DNA of 64,000 bases from Providencia rettgeri (GTDB lineage: Bacteria; Pseudomonadota; Gammaproteobacteria; Enterobacterales; Enterobacteriaceae): the NCBI RefSeq assembly GCF_023205015.1, contig NZ_CP096258.1, positions 3,906,001 to 3,970,000 on the forward strand, in the 5' to 3' direction. Position numbers and translations under genes: made by a program. The notes beneath the pieces are model-generated. The model saw nothing but the letters and a program-made list of their open reading frames with translations. It had not been told where the DNA came from and did no database searches. Below, piece after piece: positions 35,146 through 43,743 of this stretch (the first letter of the stretch is position 1; the number at the start of each line of letters is the position of its first letter).

Positions 35146-35484
35146 TAAACTAATAAATTATCGTTCTTGATTGCAGTAAGAAATGAATTAGCGCCCTTTC
35201 TTTTAGCCCGTTAAAACCCAAAACGCCCCCTGAGCAAAACTATCAAAAATGATGCTTTGACAAAATCACATACGCTATGAAAACCCTATCTGAACTTTTT
35301 ATTGCACCCATTACATCAAAAGTTGTGATGGTGATCGGTAATTAAACATTTATCGCCGTTTGGTTAGTGATATAGCTCTGATTTTGATCTTTCGTCACTA
35401 GAAAGTGAAATGGAACCGGTTCCATAATGCATTATTCGCAATGACAAATGGGCTAAATCCCCTTTAATCAGACAGAGGAAAGTC
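35146..35484 (+). promoter_or_regulatory. kgu promoter region with PtxS-type operator
   Basis: A perfect 16-bp palindrome, ATGGAACCGGTTCCAT, occupies 35410-35425, about 60 bp upstream of kguE. Its core differs by one base per half from the Pseudomonas PtxS operator TGAAACCGGTTTCA, and a PtxS-like LacI-family gene lies at 40.1-41.2 kb. A half-matching CRP-like site (TTGTGATGGTGATCGG) lies near 35323-35338. The remainder of the region has no gene. Confidence 0.75.
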
Positions 35485-36234
35485 ATGAGCAAAGACATTA
35501 TCGTTGTTACTGCCGCCTACGGTGCACAAACCGTAAAACAACTAGGGGGTCAACAAGCCCTATTCGATATTATTCAAAACAGCCATGCGGATGGTGCTGA
35601 AATCCGCCAAGAACTGTTGTTACCCAGCGATAATTTTTCGGATATAGCCAAAGGACTGCAATCAAGACAGCTCACCGCGGTTTATTCCGTGCCAGACACG
35701 CTATTTCAGCAACAAGCTCCTATCGAAATTCATCAATTACGCCTCTATTTGGAACAAGCTCAGTCATTCAATGCGCAGATATTGAAGCTGTCATTGGGGA
35801 ACTTACCTGAACAATATGATTTATCAGAAGTCATTAACCTTCTCAATCAATACACCACACAGTTAGTGATCGAGAATGACCAAACCGAGGTAGGCGGTCA
35901 CATTGCACCTCTTGAACGTTTTTTTGCTGATGTTAAAGCCCAAAATCTGCCAATAAAAATGGCATTTGATATGGCGAATTGGCATTGGCAGCAAGAAGAC
36001 CCGCTAAAAGCCGCCCATATTTTCGCTCCCCAAGTCGCTTATATTCACGTTAAAGCCTGCCAATTGCGTGGTAATAAACTCGTTGCTGTAGCACTTGATG
36101 ACAGCGACGGCACATGGAAAGAAGTGCTAAACGCGCTACCGAATAACGTCCCTCGTGGTATCGAGTTTCCACTCGAAGGCCATGATTTACGTGCAGTTAC
36201 TGAATACTACGTTTCTCTGTTAAAGGAGATTTAA
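35485..36234 (+). CDS. kguE: KguE, sugar phosphate isomerase/epimerase-like TIM barrel
   Basis: A 249-residue xylose-isomerase-like TIM-barrel protein, first of a four-gene operon with the exact order kguE-kguK-kguT-kguD of Pseudomonas. Conserved metal-site stretches such as VIENDQTEVGG, MAFDMANWHWQ and YIHVKAC are visible. Its exact step in 2-ketogluconate use is not established. A ribosome site (AGAGGAAAG) precedes the start. The name rests on operon context plus family. Confidence 0.82.
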   Translation: MSKDIIVVTAAYGAQTVKQLGGQQALFDIIQNSHADGAEIRQELLLPSDNFSDIAKGLQSRQLTAVYSVPDTLFQQQAPIEIHQLRLYLEQAQSFNAQILKLSLGNLPEQYDLSEVINLLNQYTTQLVIENDQTEVGGHIAPLERFFADVKAQNLPIKMAFDMANWHWQQEDPLKAAHIFAPQVAYIHVKACQLRGNKLVAVALDDSDGTWKEVLNALPNNVPRGIEFPLEGHDLRAVTEYYVSLLKEI

Positions 36235-36238
36235 CATC

Positions 36239-37219
36239 ATGAAAAATCAATTAGATGTTGTCACGCTTGGTGAAGCCATGATGATGTTTGTGGCAACACA
36301 AACAGGGGAATTACATGACGTCGAAAGTTTCGTTCGCCGCGCAGCCGGAGCTGAGCTGAATGTTGCTATCGGTCTGTCTCGCTTAGGGTTAAAAAGTGGC
36401 TGGATAAGCCGACTTGGCGATGACTCCTTCGGGCGTTTCATTCAAGCCACTTTGGATAAAGAACAACTGGATAGTCAATGCGTTACAGTGGACTTTCGTT
36501 ACCCAACGGGCTTCCAACTTAAATCTAAAGCTGAAAATGGAACCGATCCCAATGTGGAGTATTTCCGTAAAGGGTCAGCAGCTAGCCATTTAGATCTCAC
36601 TGACTTTAATGAAGCGTATTTTCTGTCTGCCCGTCATTTACATTTAAGTGGCGTGGCAGCCGCACTTTCGCCCACCAGCTATCAACTGTCACTGTATGCA
36701 GCAAAATGGATGCGAAATGCAGGGAAAACACTGTCATTTGATCCTAATTTGCGTCCATCCCTATGGAAAAGTGAACAGGAAATGGTCGAACAGCTCAACC
36801 AACTCGCGTTCCAAGCTAATTGGGTCTTACCCGGTTTAAAAGAAGGCAAAATACTGACGGGCTTTGACCAACCCGAATCTATTGCTGATTTTTATCTCGC
36901 TCAAGGTGTCGACGTGGTTGTGATTAAAACCGGGGAACACGGTGCGTATTATAAAACAGCCGGTAACCAACAGGGTATGGTTCCCGCTGTCCATGTGAAA
37001 CACGTCATTGATACCGTCGGAGCTGGTGATGGCTTTGCTGTTGGCGTCATTAGCGCATTACTTGAAGGCTTAACATTACCGCAAGCTGTTGCAAGAGGTA
37101 ATTTTGTTGGAGCAAGAGCCATTCAAGTTATTGGCGACAGTGAAGGTTTACCAACTCAGGCACAACTGCAGCATGAAATGGCATTACTGTCCGCGACCAC
37201 CACTAAAGCGGTATGTTAA
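36239..37219 (+). CDS. kguK: 2-ketogluconate kinase (PfkB family)
   Basis: A 326-residue ribokinase-family kinase. The N-terminal GEAMMMFVA and RRAAGAELNVAIGLSRLGL segments bind sugar, and the C-terminal DTVGAGDGFAVGVI holds the catalytic aspartate and anion hole. In the kgu pathway it makes 2-keto-6-phosphogluconate. By sequence alone it could be a 2-keto-3-deoxygluconate kinase (KdgK); the operon with kguT and kguD favours the ketogluconate role. It starts 4 bp after kguE with AGGAG upstream. Confidence 0.85.
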   Translation: MKNQLDVVTLGEAMMMFVATQTGELHDVESFVRRAAGAELNVAIGLSRLGLKSGWISRLGDDSFGRFIQATLDKEQLDSQCVTVDFRYPTGFQLKSKAENGTDPNVEYFRKGSAASHLDLTDFNEAYFLSARHLHLSGVAAALSPTSYQLSLYAAKWMRNAGKTLSFDPNLRPSLWKSEQEMVEQLNQLAFQANWVLPGLKEGKILTGFDQPESIADFYLAQGVDVVVIKTGEHGAYYKTAGNQQGMVPAVHVKHVIDTVGAGDGFAVGVISALLEGLTLPQAVARGNFVGARAIQVIGDSEGLPTQAQLQHEMALLSATTTKAVC

Positions 37220-37232
37220 AAGGAAATCGATT

Positions 37233-38513
37233 ATGACAATGAATACTCCAGCAGCGTCACGTTGGTGGCGCATCATGCCAATCGTGTTTATCACCTATAG
37301 CCTTGCCTACTTAGACAGAGCAAACTACAGTTTTGCCGCGGCTGCAGGGATCAACGCTGACTTAGGCATTACCAAAGGGATGTCATCCCTGCTCGGCTCA
37401 TTATTTTTCCTTGGTTATTTCTTTTTCCAAATACCGGGGGCTATTTATGCAGAGAAGCGCAGTGTCCGTAAACTCATTTTTGCTTGTATCTTCCTATGGG
37501 GCTTATTCGCTAGTTTAACTGGCATGGTGAGCAATATCCCTATGTTAGTGATTATTCGTTTTAGCCTAGGGGTCGTCGAAGCCGCGGTCATGCCTGCGAT
37601 GCTTATCTATATCAGTAACTGGTTTACGCAATCAGAGCGCTCTCGCGCCAATACTTTTCTAATTCTAGGCAACCCCGTTACGGTACTGTGGATGTCCGTG
37701 CTATCCGGTTATCTCATTCAAGCCTTCGGGTGGCGTGAAATGTTTATCATTGAAGGGGTTCCTGCGATTTTATGGGCCTTTTTCTGGTGGCGAACAGCAC
37801 GAGACAAGCCTAGCCAAGTCAATTGGTTAAGCCAATCAGAAAAAGAGACATTGGATAAGATCCTGAGTGACGAACAAAAAAATATCAAGCCCGTTCGTAA
37901 TTACCGTGAAGCCTTTAAGTCTCGCAATGTGATTTTACTCTGCGCTCAATATTTCTGCTGGAGCATTGGGGTGTATGGCTTTGTGCTGTGGCTGCCATCT
38001 ATTATTCGTGGTGCCTCCAACCTTGGGATGGTAGAAACAGGCTGGCTTTCCGCAGTCCCTTACCTTGCTGCGACTCTGGCCATGGTCTTAGTTTCATGGG
38101 CATCTGACCGAATGCATAACCGCAAATTATTTGTCTGGCCAATGCTTTTACTCGGCGCGATATGTTTCCTCGGTTCCTACTTACTCGGTAGCAGCAATTT
38201 TTGGTTCTCTTATACCTTATTAGTGATTGCGGGTGCAGCTATGTACGCCCCGTATGGGCCCTTCTTCGCTATTATTCCTGAAATGTTGCCAAAGAACGTT
38301 GCCGGTGGTGCAATGGCATTAATCAATAGTATGGGCGCATTAGGTTCATTCTTCGGTTCATGGTTTGTAGGGTATTTAAATGGAGCAACAGGTAGCCCAA
38401 GTGCCTCATATATGTTTATGGGACTCGCATTGTTAGCTTCGGTTTTCTTTACCCTGATTGTTAAACCAAACCAAGAGCAAAAACGTGATGCCATCATCAC
38501 AGAACATGCTTAA
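37233..38513 (+). CDS. kguT: 2-ketogluconate MFS transporter
   Basis: A 426-residue major-facilitator transporter of the anion:cation symporter type, with twelve predicted membrane segments. ATG 37233 (MTMNTPAASRWWRIMPIVF) has AAAAGGAAAT upstream; a longer frame from 37089 overlaps kguK and lacks support. The YLDRANYSFAAA and FLGYFFFQIPGAIYAEK stretches match hexuronate/ketogluconate transporters. It imports the substrate acted on by the flanking kinase and reductase. Confidence 0.88.
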   Translation: MTMNTPAASRWWRIMPIVFITYSLAYLDRANYSFAAAAGINADLGITKGMSSLLGSLFFLGYFFFQIPGAIYAEKRSVRKLIFACIFLWGLFASLTGMVSNIPMLVIIRFSLGVVEAAVMPAMLIYISNWFTQSERSRANTFLILGNPVTVLWMSVLSGYLIQAFGWREMFIIEGVPAILWAFFWWRTARDKPSQVNWLSQSEKETLDKILSDEQKNIKPVRNYREAFKSRNVILLCAQYFCWSIGVYGFVLWLPSIIRGASNLGMVETGWLSAVPYLAATLAMVLVSWASDRMHNRKLFVWPMLLLGAICFLGSYLLGSSNFWFSYTLLVIAGAAMYAPYGPFFAIIPEMLPKNVAGGAMALINSMGALGSFFGSWFVGYLNGATGSPSASYMFMGLALLASVFFTLIVKPNQEQKRDAIITEHA

Positions 38514-38523
38514 AAGGGATATC

Positions 38524-39498
38524 ATGAAAAAGAATATTATTTTATATAAATCCATTCCCGCGGATCAACTTACGCGGCTACAGCAACACTTTAATGTCAC
38601 TGAATTTGATAGCATTACCCCTGAAAATCTCGCCAGCTTTAAACAAGCCTTGACGAGAGCTGATGGCATTATTGGGGCTAGTTACCCTATCACTGCAGAT
38701 GACATTGCCAATGCACCAAATTTGAAAGTCGCGTCAACCATTTCGGTTGGTGTCGACCAATTTGATATTGACGCAATGAATGCCAGAAAGATTGCATTGA
38801 TGCATACCCCCAATGTATTAACCGAAACCACCGCGGATACCATTTTTACATTAGTACTGTGCAGTGCACGCCGCATTATCGAAATGGCTGAAATGGTCAA
38901 AAATGGCCAGTGGACTCAAAGTATTGGTGAAAATGCATACGGCAGCAATGTGCACGGTAAAACGATTGGTATACTCGGAATGGGGCGTATTGGCTATGCT
39001 GTCGCTAAACGTGCACACTTAGGCTTCGGAATGCCAATTCTCTATTACAATAACCATACCCATCCCGATGCAGAAACCCAGCTTAGTGCACGTCGTTGTG
39101 ACCTCGATACATTACTCACGGAATCGGATTTTGTCTGTGTCGTGCTGCCATTATCCGCTTCAACCGAAAAATTAATCGGTAAAAATGAGCTGGAAAAAAT
39201 GAAACCCAGTGCGTTTTTGATCAACGGTTCAAGAGGTCGAATTATTGATGAGGCCGCGTTAGTCGACGCATTAGAAAATGGCACAATTCGCGGAGCGGGT
39301 TTAGATGTGTTTGAGGTGGAGCCGCTTCCAAGCAACTCTAAGCTACTCACGTTACCAAATGTGGTGGCCTTGCCTCATATTGGCTCAGCCACCCATGAAA
39401 CCCGTTATGCTATGGTCGAATGCGCTGTCGATAACCTAATAGCAGCTTTAAAGGGTGACCTGAGCCAAAATTGTGTTAACCCTGAAATAGCCAAATAG
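38524..39498 (+). CDS. kguD: 2-keto-6-phosphogluconate reductase KguD (GhrB/TkrA family)
   Basis: A 324-residue D-2-hydroxyacid dehydrogenase. From ATG 38524 (MKKNIILYKS), GILGMGRIGYAVA is the Rossmann loop. The catalytic Arg-Glu-His set lies in INGSRGRIIDEAAL, LDVFEVEP and PHIGSATHETRY. E. coli GhrB is strikingly similar and the same size. As the last gene of the kgu operon it should reduce 2-keto-6-phosphogluconate to 6-phosphogluconate with NADPH. The longer frame from 38458 overlaps kguT. Confidence 0.88.
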   Translation: MKKNIILYKSIPADQLTRLQQHFNVTEFDSITPENLASFKQALTRADGIIGASYPITADDIANAPNLKVASTISVGVDQFDIDAMNARKIALMHTPNVLTETTADTIFTLVLCSARRIIEMAEMVKNGQWTQSIGENAYGSNVHGKTIGILGMGRIGYAVAKRAHLGFGMPILYYNNHTHPDAETQLSARRCDLDTLLTESDFVCVVLPLSASTEKLIGKNELEKMKPSAFLINGSRGRIIDEAALVDALENGTIRGAGLDVFEVEPLPSNSKLLTLPNVVALPHIGSATHETRYAMVECAVDNLIAALKGDLSQNCVNPEIAK

Positions 39499-39513
39499 AT
39501 AAGTACCGAGAAC

Positions 39514-39531
39514 GCCCTAATTTATTAGGGC
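39514..39531 (+). terminator. Terminator after kguD
   Basis: GCCCTAAT and ATTAGGGC form a perfect inverted repeat with a 2-nt centre (in practice a 6-bp stem with an AATTTATT-like loop region), followed by TCTTTAAA. It ends the kgu operon 16 bp after the stop. Confidence 0.75.
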
Positions 39532-39541
39532 TCTTTAAACA

Positions 39542-40009
39542 TTAATGCTCATGGGCGTGTCCCTCACGAGCAACATGGCTTCGTTCACACTCCGTCAGAA
39601 ACTGGACAGAATTCAGTTTACTGGTTGATGGTGCTAAATAATATAACCCCACTGTTTTTTGAGTTGGTGAGTAAATCTCTAACATGCCATTGACATCAGA
39701 ATAAAAATCACCTTTATTGATCACGACATTAAAATCTTTGATTTTTTCAACACGTCGTTGCTCTGTGCTTTTCACTAGCGGATAACTCATATACTCATAG
39801 CCAACAAAATCAACAACATTTATTTGATCATTATTGAAAAAGATTTGAACTTTACTGGCACCGGTAGGGAAAAAAAACTTACCATTACGCTCTATTGTGA
39901 TGTGATTATAGCTTTGGTCAACTTGGCAGGTATATTCTTTGATCTGACTTCTGGTGCTACATCCCGCTAAAACAAGGCTAGCTAGCAATAATATCCCTAT
40001 CTTTTTCAT
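39542..40009 (-). CDS. Small predicted lipoprotein, unknown function
   Basis: A 155-residue protein with a lipoprotein signal (MKKIGILLLASLVLAGC, modified cysteine at 17). The mature part shows Cys26 (YTCQVDQ) and a late cysteine (TECERSH), which could form a disulfide, and a His-rich tail (HVAREGHAHEH). No family is recognised. It sits alone between kguD (convergent) and ptxS (same strand, 112 bp upstream), with no obvious role in sugar use. Confidence 0.8.
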   Translation of the reverse strand: MKKIGILLLASLVLAGCSTRSQIKEYTCQVDQSYNHITIERNGKFFFPTGASKVQIFFNNDQINVVDFVGYEYMSYPLVKSTEQRRVEKIKDFNVVINKGDFYSDVNGMLEIYSPTQKTVGLYYLAPSTSKLNSVQFLTECERSHVAREGHAHEH

Positions 40010-40121
40010 ATGTTCCCTATACTCTCAAAATGGTTATAATTTAGTCTACACACCAGTATACATGTAATAACCCTTAAGCTAAATTGGTAAATGGTAACCA
40101 AATTTTAAGAGCCGCTAAAGA

Positions 40122-41162
40122 CTACAATGTCGTTGATTTGCGGATCAGTAATTCCCCATTAAATAAATATTGCATTGGGGGTTTATCTGGGTTTTCCAGT
40201 TTTTCTAGCAAGCACTCCACCGCCTTATGCCCCATTTCCGCTGTCGGTTGAGACACCGAGGTTACCCCTTGCCCTGCTAATGCCGCCCATTCGAGGTTAT
40301 CAAAACTGAGAAAACCAATATCCGTTCCCCACCGTAACCCTTGCTTATTCATGACATACGCCAACTGCAAGGTCAGTACGCCATTGGCCGCGACAATCAC
40401 TTTGCGCATACCCCGATGAGCCGTACAAAAATCAGCAACAATGGCTTCTAATTTCGCAGGATCAGGCAAGGCCACTTCATGAAATTCGCTTTGAATATGT
40501 TGATGGCTCTGTGATAACGCTTGGAATGTCTGTAAGCGCTCTTGCCGTGCGCTGTTATACACAATGGGCTCAGTAACAAAACAAATCGCTTCGAACCCTT
40601 GTTCCAATAGGTGATGAAACGCCATTTGTGCAGAAGCGGGGTTATCTAGACCAACCATATCGCTGGGGAAATTGTCGATTTTTCTATCTAATAAGACAAA
40701 AGGCAGCGTGGTTTCTTTCAGCACATCAATGAATTGTTCGTTAACACCTGCTGAATTGATAATAAGCCCATCAACGCGGTAACCTTTTAATAGCTGAATA
40801 AATTGGCATTCACGCTCAATGCTATTATCAGCATTGCATACGACGGTCATAAAACCTTGCTTAATGGACTCCGCTTCCACCCCTTTTAAGACTTCAACAG
40901 AAAATGGGTTACCGATATCGGCAATAATCAAGCCAATCAGGCCTGTCCGCCCATGTTTCAAGCTCCGTGCTATTTGGTTTGGGCGATAGTTTAATTCACG
41001 AATGGCGCTTTCAATACGTTGGCGCAAATTATCTGAAAGTAAATGGAATTCACCATTCAAATATCGCGAGATACTGGTTTTCCCAGCTTGGGCTTTGGCA
41101 GCAACATCTTTGATCGTGGCAACTTTTTGCGTTTTCGGGGCCATAGCGTCAGTTTTATCCAT
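40122..41162 (-). CDS. ptxS: LacI-family regulator of 2-ketogluconate genes (PtxS-like)
   Basis: A 346-residue LacI-type repressor. The N-terminal HTH (VATIKDVAAKAQAGKTSISRYLNGEF, with hinge NQIARSLKHGRTGLIGLII) is followed by the periplasmic-binding-protein-like effector domain. The association with kguEKTD and a PtxS-type palindromic operator identifies it as PtxS-like, released by 2-ketogluconate. Unlike Pseudomonas, where ptxS adjoins kguE, it is separated from kguD by a lipoprotein gene and reads the other way. GntR/IdnR-type regulators are the alternative. Confidence 0.83.
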   Translation of the reverse strand: MDKTDAMAPKTQKVATIKDVAAKAQAGKTSISRYLNGEFHLLSDNLRQRIESAIRELNYRPNQIARSLKHGRTGLIGLIIADIGNPFSVEVLKGVEAESIKQGFMTVVCNADNSIERECQFIQLLKGYRVDGLIINSAGVNEQFIDVLKETTLPFVLLDRKIDNFPSDMVGLDNPASAQMAFHHLLEQGFEAICFVTEPIVYNSARQERLQTFQALSQSHQHIQSEFHEVALPDPAKLEAIVADFCTAHRGMRKVIVAANGVLTLQLAYVMNKQGLRWGTDIGFLSFDNLEWAALAGQGVTSVSQPTAEMGHKAVECLLEKLENPDKPPMQYLFNGELLIRKSTTL

Positions 41163-41205
41163 TCTATAAAAACATCACCAGCCTGTTATCTTACTCGAAT
41201 AAGCG

Positions 41206-42177
41206 TCATTTTACTTGTGATATTGCGTTAACTTGCTGTTTTAACCATTGAATAAAAATATCTGCCTTCGGGTTACGTTTATCATTAAGCATCGCAAAAT
41301 AGTGGCGTTGTTCGCACTTCAGCGAAATATCACCAAATGGCATTACCAGTTCTTGGCGCTTTAAACGTTTTTCAACCAATTGTTTACGCCCCATGGCTAC
41401 ACCTGCATGGTTCATGGCGGCAACAATCGCTAAATCAGAACGATCAAAACATAAGTTTCGGCGATGAGGAAACAACGTTAATTGGTAATACTCACTCCAT
41501 GCCTTCCATTCATCATAGTCAGAGTTACTGCTCCATGCTTGCCTATCATGCAATAAAGTACAATTTTTCAATTGGTGCATATTATTAAGTAAATCATGCT
41601 GTTCTGCATATTGTGGGCTACAAACCGGGACAATTGATTCTGACATTAAATCTTCACAATATAAGTTTGGCCGAGTGATATCATCATAATAAATGGCAAC
41701 ATCAATACCATAACCACGAAAATTAACGTCATCGTTCCCTGTTAATAAGTTCAATTGAATCGAGGGGTATTGATGAGCAAAATCCGCAATTTTAGGAATT
41801 AACCAGCACTGGGCGATGGATGGTCGCGAATATACCGTAAGTTCACCCGAGATTTCTTGGTTCTTGATATCAATGATTTCTTGGTTAATATCATCCAAAT
41901 TTTTGCGTAAAGCCCAGTAAATCCGCTCACCATCAACCGTCAATTCAATGCGCCGATGAAAACGTTCAAATAATTTAAACCCCAATTCCCCTTCTAACGT
42001 GTTAATTCGGTGGCTAACCGCACTAGGCGTTAACGCCAGTTCCTGAGCCGCTAATGCAAAAGAGCAGTGCCGTGCCGCCGCTTCAAAAGTATGTAGACGC
42101 GATAGCTGATAACTTGATAACCGTTTATTCCACTGAATAAATCCAGATTGCTCAAATTGATTGAAATGTGCTGACAC
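41206..42177 (-). CDS. dsdC: D-serine deaminase activator DsdC (LysR family)
   Basis: A 323-residue LysR activator of dsdXA. HTFEAAARHCSFALAAQEL and LTPSAVSHRINTLEGELGFKLF form the HTH. SRPSIAQCWLIPKIADF, LLTGNDDVN, LLHDRQAWS and FDRSDLAIVAAMNHAGVAMGRK match E. coli DsdC closely. GTG 42177 is chosen because GGAGG lies 5 bp upstream of it; the longer frame from the ATG at 42207 places that site inside the gene. It is divergent from dsdX, as in E. coli. Confidence 0.94.
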   Translation of the reverse strand: MSAHFNQFEQSGFIQWNKRLSSYQLSRLHTFEAAARHCSFALAAQELALTPSAVSHRINTLEGELGFKLFERFHRRIELTVDGERIYWALRKNLDDINQEIIDIKNQEISGELTVYSRPSIAQCWLIPKIADFAHQYPSIQLNLLTGNDDVNFRGYGIDVAIYYDDITRPNLYCEDLMSESIVPVCSPQYAEQHDLLNNMHQLKNCTLLHDRQAWSSNSDYDEWKAWSEYYQLTLFPHRRNLCFDRSDLAIVAAMNHAGVAMGRKQLVEKRLKRQELVMPFGDISLKCEQRHYFAMLNDKRNPKADIFIQWLKQQVNAISQVK

Positions 42178-42393
42178 AACGCCTCCGATAAAAACAATGA
42201 TCCCCAATAATCTCTACAATACCCATTTTAAGATGAATTAGGGTGACTCAAATGCACTAATCTCCATTTTATATGACTAATATCACACCCTTGGGTTAAT
42301 TTAGCTCATCTAAACCATATGTTTCATCGTTTGTCACCTTTGAATATTTATTATCCAATAGAAGAACAACAACAAGATGATCAGGGGTAGGAT

Positions 42394-43731
42394 ATGGACT
42401 CTACAATGTGGATGATTGGTACTTTAGTTATCAGTATTTTACTAATCATCGTTTCAATAATTAAATTTAAGTTTCATCCCTTTTTAGCACTTTTACTCGC
42501 CAGCTTCTTTGTCGGTATCTCCATGCAAATGAACCCATTAGAGATGGTCAGCGCCATCGAAAATGGCATTGGCGGTACGCTTGGTTTTTTAGCCGCCATT
42601 ATTGGGTTGGGTACCATACTCGGCAAAATGATGGAAATTTCAGGTGCCGCTGAACGCATCGGGGTCACTTTACAAAAAAGCCGCTGGTTGACGCCTGACG
42701 TTACCATGGTGCTAATTGGGTTAATCTGCGGTATTACGCTGTTTGTTGAGGTTGGTGTGGTGTTACTGATCCCACTCGCATTTTCCATTGCCAAAAGAAC
42801 CAATACCTCGTTATTAAAACTCGCTATCCCATTATGTACCGCTCTGATGGCCGTCCATTGCATCGTACCGCCACACCCTGCAGCCCTATTTGTCACAAAT
42901 GAATTGGGGGCTGACATTGGTACGGTGATTGTCGCAGGGTTAGCGGTAGGCTTAGTCGCCTCGTTAGTTGGTGGGCCACTGTTCCTCAAGTTCTTAGGTG
43001 ACCGCTTACCATTTAAAACTGTGCCAGAGGCCTTCTCTGACCTTGAAGTACGTGAAGAAAAAGACTTACCTTCTTTAGGTGCCACACTGTTCACGGTGTT
43101 ACTGCCAATTGCTCTCATGTTAATCAAGACAGCCGCTGACTTGAACATGAGCAAAGATAACCAGTTATTTACCTTATTACAGTTTATTGGTAACCCAATA
43201 ACCGCTATGTTTATTGCTGCTTTTGTCGCTTATTACATGTTAGGTATTCGACGTAATATGGGTATGAGCGTATTACTCAGCAAAACCGAAGAGAGTTTTA
43301 GCTCAATTGCTAATATCTTATTGATTATCGGGGCAGGTGGGGCATTTAACGGCATCTTAAAAGGCAGTGGACTGAGCGATTCCTTAGCGATGGTGTTATC
43401 GGGCATTGATATGCACCCCATCTTGCTGGCCTGGCTAGTCGCCATTATTCTTCATGCCGCCGTCGGTTCTGCCACCGTTGCGATGATGGGCGCAACCGCG
43501 ATTGTGGCGCCATTAATGCCAATGTACCCACACATTAGCCCAGAAATCATGACATTAGCCATTGGCTCCGGCGCGATTGGCTGCACTATCGTCACTGATT
43601 CGTTGTTCTGGTTAGTTAAACAGTACTGTAATGCCACTTTAGCCGAAACTTTCCGTTTTTATAGTGTCGCCACGTTGATTGCGTCTTTCGTCGCGCTGGC
43701 AGGGACTTTTGCACTTTCATTTGTGATTTAA
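42394..43731 (+). CDS. dsdX: D-serine permease DsdX (GntP family)
   Basis: A 445-residue GntP-family proton symporter with 12-14 hydrophobic segments. Family stretches include GGTLGFLAAIIGLGTILGKM, LFVEVGVVLLIPL, MAVHCIVPPHPA and IGSGAIGCTIVTDSLFWLVKQY. Position between dsdC and dsdA with 12 bp to dsdA makes D-serine the substrate; the related gluconate permeases are excluded mainly by context. GGGTAGGAT precedes the start. Confidence 0.94.
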   Translation: MDSTMWMIGTLVISILLIIVSIIKFKFHPFLALLLASFFVGISMQMNPLEMVSAIENGIGGTLGFLAAIIGLGTILGKMMEISGAAERIGVTLQKSRWLTPDVTMVLIGLICGITLFVEVGVVLLIPLAFSIAKRTNTSLLKLAIPLCTALMAVHCIVPPHPAALFVTNELGADIGTVIVAGLAVGLVASLVGGPLFLKFLGDRLPFKTVPEAFSDLEVREEKDLPSLGATLFTVLLPIALMLIKTAADLNMSKDNQLFTLLQFIGNPITAMFIAAFVAYYMLGIRRNMGMSVLLSKTEESFSSIANILLIIGAGGAFNGILKGSGLSDSLAMVLSGIDMHPILLAWLVAIILHAAVGSATVAMMGATAIVAPLMPMYPHISPEIMTLAIGSGAIGCTIVTDSLFWLVKQYCNATLAETFRFYSVATLIASFVALAGTFALSFVI

Positions 43732-43743
43732 AAGAGAGTAATT

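Noticed and set aside
36247..38500. Minus-strand frames opposite kguK and kguT
   Set aside because: All are antisense to well-supported plus-strand genes and have no ribosome sites.
42474..43154. 226-codon minus-strand frame opposite dsdX
   Set aside because: Long but antisense to a clear GntP-family permease; composition (Ser, Asn, Pro and Thr rich) is typical of a shadow frame of a membrane protein.
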